From Enchytraeus crypticus (lineage: Eukaryota > Annelida > Clitellata > Enchytraeida > Enchytraeidae): a DNA stretch of 64,000 nucleotides. Within the stretch, counting starts at the first letter, position 1; every line of letters starts with the position of its first letter. A model generated the notes under the pieces. The model did no database searches. It was not told where the DNA came from and was given only the letters and a program-made list of their open reading frames with translations. The stretch lies in the NCBI GenBank assembly GCA_905160935.1, contig CAJHZI010000753.1, forward strand, positions 941,001 to 1,005,000. The letters are read 5' to 3'. This document shows, one piece after another, positions 58,801 through 64,000 of this stretch. A program made the translations under genes and the position numbers.

Positions 58801-59110
58801 TTTGCAGCATCTACTTTAACTAGATGAGAAATTACCTAGAGTATGCTTTTAGTAATATCAAGACATCAGATTTAGTGCATTTCTGTTGCAGAGTTTGTTA
58901 GGTCTATAAGAATAAATCATATAACCTATTTAAATAAAGCTATTCTCTAACCTACAAAATATAACACAGTATTTAGTATTTAATTTTTAGTCATGTAGAC
59001 TTCAATAATGATAATAATGCATAAATTCTATTCTGATATTTTACTATTTGACTCTAGTAATATACTATAATATATTTCATTACAAATAGTCTATAAGCAA
59101 TAACACTTAC

Positions 59111-59290
59111 TACTTTTTATATCTATCCACTAATAAGACCAAGGCATCCAAGAGTAGCTCATATTTGAAATTTCTTATTACTTTTGAGATTGAGACAGGT
59201 AATGGAAAAACTACTCAGTCAATCGCCTTAGACAGGAGTCCTTCCGAATGACGAAAGTGTCGTTAATCTCTACAAAAGCCAATTTTAGTA
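59111..59290 (-). other. Possible 5' untranslated exon of the receptor
   Basis: A good donor (AAGTA/GTAAGTG) on the minus strand ends a less AT-rich patch, and a plausible acceptor ATCTAG sits 22 nt before the receptor ATG. This suggests a leader exon joined to 58821, but no upstream boundary or promoter motif is clear. Confidence 0.25.
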
Positions 59291-59574
59291 TTTGTGCATC
59301 AATCAATATTAATTATTGCAATTATTAAAATATAATTTTTGCATCGAGTTTTATTTTTATATAATTAAACACTACGACTATAAACCGAGAATCTGGTGCA
59401 GTTTTTCGTAACTGCTATAATCACCACAACTACATGATAGAAGATTGTTACGACAAATAGTTCTAATTGAATCGCATTTGGAGATGTTAGGCTCAAAGTG
59501 CTACTGAACTCCGAACTAAATTCAAAAATTCTCACATCATAATGTAGATGATCATTTTCATTTTCAGCTTCTAC

Positions 59575-59800
59575 TGTTTTGGAACTCTCTGCCTCCTGTT
59601 CTTAACTCATGTTATACTACTTACACTTTCTGTAGTAGGCTAAAGACACAAGTCTTTCTGCCATAGATTTATTTTACCTTGCTTGCCTGATTTTTATGAA
59701 TGGACCAGTACCATTTAGGATTTCTTATCTTACTCAAAATCGTCCCTTATCATCTCACATGTTTTTCAAATCGTTTGGATGAATCATTTTGTAGTTCTAC
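59575..59800 (+). mobile_element. Worn CR1-like 3' end
   Basis: The frame reads TVLELSASCS-like RT C-terminus (FWNSLPPVL), then AATGGACCAGTACCATTTAG, GATTTCTT and TTCAAATCGTTTGGATGAAT, which match 34030-34110. 59800-61100 is AT-rich and shows nothing I can name. Confidence 0.6.
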
Positions 59801-61109
59801 AACAGAAACTATCTTTTACAGGTCAAAATAAGGTTAAAATTAGCTTATAAATGTACAATACTTAGTTAAATTTACCCAAACTAAAGCAAAAATTATATGA
59901 AAGGACAAACATAATTTCTATTATTGAATAATTTTACTTTCACTGAAGTTTGAAATATTACCTTTTTACTATTAAATTCTTGATAACATTGTAATGAGGA
60001 AAGGGTCTCATAAGGTTTATAAATTTCTTAAGCTTCAGTACTTCACTTCAATAGTGCAATCAAATTATTGATTTAAATCTCTTTGGCAAAATACAGGAAA
60101 GGATTAAATCACTGAGTAAGACTGTATTAGATAATAAATTTGACTGTGAATATTAATTTACAGCGTTTCTGTTGCATTTTACTCCTTACATAATTATATA
60201 GTTAGCAATAATAAATCACAAGAACTGCTATTATCTTTTTTTCGTATTAGTTAATTTTATTAGTATTGCTGCTAATAATTTTATAAGTTAAAACTTAATA
60301 AATAATAACTTCAATGAGTTTATTGATAGGTAAAAATTAGTAAAATGTTGCAAAAATAAGTAAAAATGTTAAGTTTTTAGATAAAATATCTCTTTAATTC
60401 TAACAATAATTTGTTGTGAAATAAATTCTGCTTCAGCCTTTAAGAAACAAATTTAGGAATTGATACCCTGTTTTAGGACAAGAATTTTTTTAAGACAAAT
60501 CGTACCTATAATCCAGTTCAAAGTAGCACACAGCCTACCATAGTATATAGGTACATATTATTGCTAGGAACATCTAACTTCATACACTAATTTTTAGAAT
60601 TCAAAATTATTAGTGAAAAATGATATTTCCATGACCACTGACCTAATTTATATCCATGCGTTCTCACCATCCAGTCACTGTATATTAACCATGGCCTTCT
60701 AAATTGACAATTGTCATAAATAGGACATGCGTAACAATCGTAAATTTCTTAAATGATAAAATAAGCTTTTTCATATAGAATACATACTATAATTACTTTG
60801 CTTTGTTACATTTCTCTTTTTTCAATTTCTACAATAAATAGTAATTTGAATACAGTAATTTATAATTAGACATGAAATAATAGTTCAACGTCTGCCCTAC
60901 AGCTCCGTTGTTATCACTGTAGCCCTGTAGGCCTATAAGCCTATACGCAGTGAGCCTACATAGGCCTCAGCAAGCACCTGCTGTCGGGCTTCCGTTAGAA
61001 GTGGTAAATGAGTGTGCGAATTGCAAATACAAAACATACGAAAAGAATTAATTTAACTATATTTAATTAGCAATAATTTAATTATTAAAAGATAAATGTA
61101 TTAAGAAAT

Positions 61110-61329
61110 AGGAAGAAGAGTTGGATAGGACACGCTATTAGGGTGAAAGTACACTAAAAAGGTAATAGAAGGCAGAATGGAAAGAAATAGAAGTAGCTAT
61201 TTGAGGCCGGCCGAGAGATGATTTAAAGACCCACTCATATGTGGACATGAGGAGGAAAGTGTAAGACAGAGAAGAGTGGAGTGTTATATACCTTGGACCT
61301 GCCAGTAGGCAGTTCGCTAAGAGAAAGAT

Positions 61330-61381
<52 letters not shown>

Positions 61382-61382
61382 T
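61110..61382 (+). mobile_element. (GA)n-tailed LINE 3' end, longest copy
   Basis: Broken frames give KKSWIGHAIR, VIEGRMERN, RPRDDLKTHSYVDMRRK, DREEWSVIYLGPAS and ALRERK-like residues running into (GA)n at 61321-61382. This shows that the short stubs elsewhere are the end of a LINE protein gene. Confidence 0.82.
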
Positions 61383-61746
61383 GAGAATAATTTAATTATT
61401 TAATTAAACGAAAGTCAAATATTTGAGGGATATCTTATTAAGCACAGAAGCATAAACCAGAAATTGAATAATTAAAGTCAAACATCTATAGGCCTAATAT
61501 TTCCAATATAGGCCTATTTGAATTTCTATTACAAAAAGCTACTATATAATTAAGCAATATATATAATGCCTACAGTGACGATATCAACAACAAAAACAAT
61601 ACATTTAGAATGCTACTATTATCCATGACAACATTGACCACTGTAGAACCAGATCAAACCGATGAGCAGAATAGATGGGGTTAATAAACCGAGTGAACTA
61701 AAAGCCAGTTTTCAGTTCAAGGGAGAGCAGACTAACTATTTATAAG

Positions 61747-61748
<2 letters not shown>

Positions 61749-61813
<65 letters not shown>
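61749..61813. repeat. (TA)n microsatellite
   Basis: Pure AT tract. Confidence 0.95.
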
Positions 61814-61814
<1 letters not shown>

Positions 61815-62269
61815 CCCAATGGAGGCTTCATTACGTGTTTGTCTCAGTTCACGAACATATTGGATTAATAGGAAAGATCAAAATTAAAAGCTTTAAACTG
61901 AATATGAAACTGTTCATAAGGAAGAAAAGGCTGATCATGATTTGGAGAAGATGAGAGGGGTGCAAATGGAAGCCTTGGAAGGAAGAGAATTCCAGATATG
62001 TTGGTAAGCATGTTGGAAGGATCGAGCGCCTGCACAGTTTGCTGTGACAACAAGTCTAATTCTAGGTCTCTCTAGAGTAATTAACTTAAATGACCTACGG
62101 TAGACGTCTGCCTAAAGAGGTAGGCTGCCTCACTTGTAATAAGTGAATCATATAGGGCGTGTAACCATTAAAGGCTGAGGTGTTGGACTTAACGTTGTCA
62201 CGTTGATTACCTTGATGTGATGGGAGGAATTTATCTTTTATGTGTGCACATGTAAGTGTGCAGCACACG

Positions 62270-62292
62270 CAAGCGCACACACATGTACACAG

Positions 62293-62356
<64 letters not shown>

Positions 62357-62369
62357 CAGAGAGAGAGGT
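62270..62369. repeat. (CA)n-(GA)n compound microsatellite
   Basis: Short CA-rich run followed by a long GA tract. 62450-63840 has no gene or repeat that I recognise. Confidence 0.9.
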
Positions 62370-64000
62370 GTACACTATGAAAGTATGTATATTAGCACAA
62401 AGTTTTTGTGTTATGTATAGGGTCAATAAGGTAATACCTCATATGTGACAAAATTATCGATTTTGATTTATTGCATTATTTAATAGATATCACATATATA
62501 CATGTTTCTGCAAAAGCTCTTTATTGTTCAGCGATTCTAAAATTTTTATAACCATCACCGTAATACCTAGTGTGTGTCTCTGTATCGTATCACAAAAGCT
62601 CATATGTGACCATTTAAAGGCTGTAACAGGTAATAGCAGGTACGGCTTTTTAAAATGTCAGTTTTCTTATTAACCTCTTAATTGCCTTTATTGGCTTGAG
62701 TAAGCCATCTACCTTCATCATTTGTTTAACAGGATTATCTTGTTTCCGCCCCTCCTATTCCTTTCATATCTTCCATTGCGGATTAATTCTTAACAATTTA
62801 AATGACTTAATTGAATTACAGTCAAAATCTAAGGCTGAAGCCTACCTTTATGTAATTGTTAGCCAAAAACAGTGTAGTTTATATTTCATTGAGAAGATAT
62901 TTTATAAAGTAATGATTAAAGGGCAAGGGCTATAGTGTCTATTCCACATCAAAGGATCAGCAAATTGCCCAGGACATTGAAAGAAATTCTAGAATACTTG
63001 GAAACATCATCACTAGTCTGCTGATAACTGTAAGACAAAAATGTTAAAATGTGCTGTAGTCCCAGAAGCATGCAGGGAGAAAACATTAAAAGAGTTTTGA
63101 CATACGCCCAGTTGTTGAACCTGCAAAAAGACATTCGTGAGTGCACTGGTAGACTGCTGACCAGCTATAAGAAGGATATAGAATGCACAAAGAAGTAGAG
63201 AGAAACATAGGTAGATGCTAAATCAGGCTTGTTTTCTTCCTATAGATAACGGAAATGAAATTAGTGTATGTCAAGGGAAGTCCTTGAATACGTTAAACAG
63301 TGGCAGAGATTAATTCAGACGCTGGACTGCTGAAGATGTGCTGACTGAAGATGATGCAAAAAACCGGTTGATCGAAGGAATGATATAAGTGAGAAAAACG
63401 TACAGCATTGGTTGGATAAGTTACCAAAAGTACTTAACCACTATTGTCGAGCATCTATCACGAGATTAGCCTATATGTCGAAAGTATATTTAGAAGTCTG
63501 AAGCTTATGTACACTGTGTGTGGCTTTGAAACATGCAAAGATAATAATAATCAGATAGTTGGCTAATTTCGTACATTTTGAAGCTGCTACAGTCTGAAAA
63601 AGAGTTATACAATAGCCTAGTAAAAACCGGTGCGATACGTATTGCTCAATTGTTACCGGCAATATCACAAAATCTGAATACGACAACCAAATTGAGAAAA
63701 AGAACAAGACCGGTGAAGCTAAGAAAGTGACAAAACACAGTTGTGACTTGTCAACTGTTTTGATAACCATGGACCTTCAGAGTGTTTTACTGAGTCCATG
63801 ACTTTCCGCATCAGCTGTGCATTACAAGCAGCAACTCAAGATTCATACGTTTACAGTATACCGTCTGAAATAACTATAACAACAATTAGAGTGCTACAGT
63901 CATCAATAACAACATCGAGCATTATAACAAAGACGGAGCTGTGGAACTATATGTATGGCACGAGGGAGAGGGTGGTGTAACATTAAATGAGTTTGTGTCT

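Overview
The window looks like nuclear DNA of an invertebrate animal. It is AT-rich and intron-rich, with spliceosomal GT/AG junctions, very long (TA)n, (GA)n and (TTA)n tracts and many broken non-LTR retrotransposons and tRNA-derived SINEs. A lophotrochozoan (mollusc- or annelid-like) source is my best guess, from the form of the nuclear receptor and the repeat mix, but I cannot prove it. No bacterial operon, rRNA or convincing functional tRNA gene is visible.

Three protein genes can be reconstructed, all on the minus strand. (1) 14026 to 7182: a secreted pancreatic-lipase-family protein of seven coding exons (331 aa). Every splice phase matches, there is a TATA box upstream, and the usual catalytic Asp is replaced by Ser. 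(2) 30003 to 28585: a single-exon nanos-like gene (472 aa) with the C-terminal CCHC-CCHC zinc finger and an internal 11-residue Gly-rich repeat; its start region is duplicated just upstream. A GC-rich orphan exon at about 32699-32912 could belong to it. (3) 58800 to 48148: a nuclear receptor of six coding exons (627 aa) with a complete two-finger DNA-binding domain (P-box CEACKA), an unusually long Gln/Glu-rich hinge and a complete ligand-binding domain ending in an AF-2 helix. The three genes have no evident common pathway; they are separate loci.

The rest is mostly repeats. At least six non-LTR types are present: a Jockey-like copy at 4441-5586, a CR1-like copy at 35046-36500, an I-like copy at 31282-32369, RT relics at 2210-3196 and 49836-51245, and many 3' stubs of two further families. 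Several families carry their own microsatellite tail, (TTA)n, (GA)n or (GAT)n, which explains many of the simple repeats. There are hAT-like MITEs with clear 8-bp target duplications at 36585-37203 and 42851-43516, a fold-back element at 5764-6144, a 245-bp palindrome at 15935-16179 and a 33-bp minisatellite at 22578-23064.

Region by region: 1-7080 repeats and LINE relics; 7081-14100 lipase gene; 14100-28580 gene-poor, with microsatellites, SINE/LINE stubs and a minisatellite; 28585-30200 nanos; 30200-48000 transposon-rich; 48148-58800 receptor gene, with transposons in its introns; 58800-64000 AT-rich sequence with LINE stubs and no recognisable gene.
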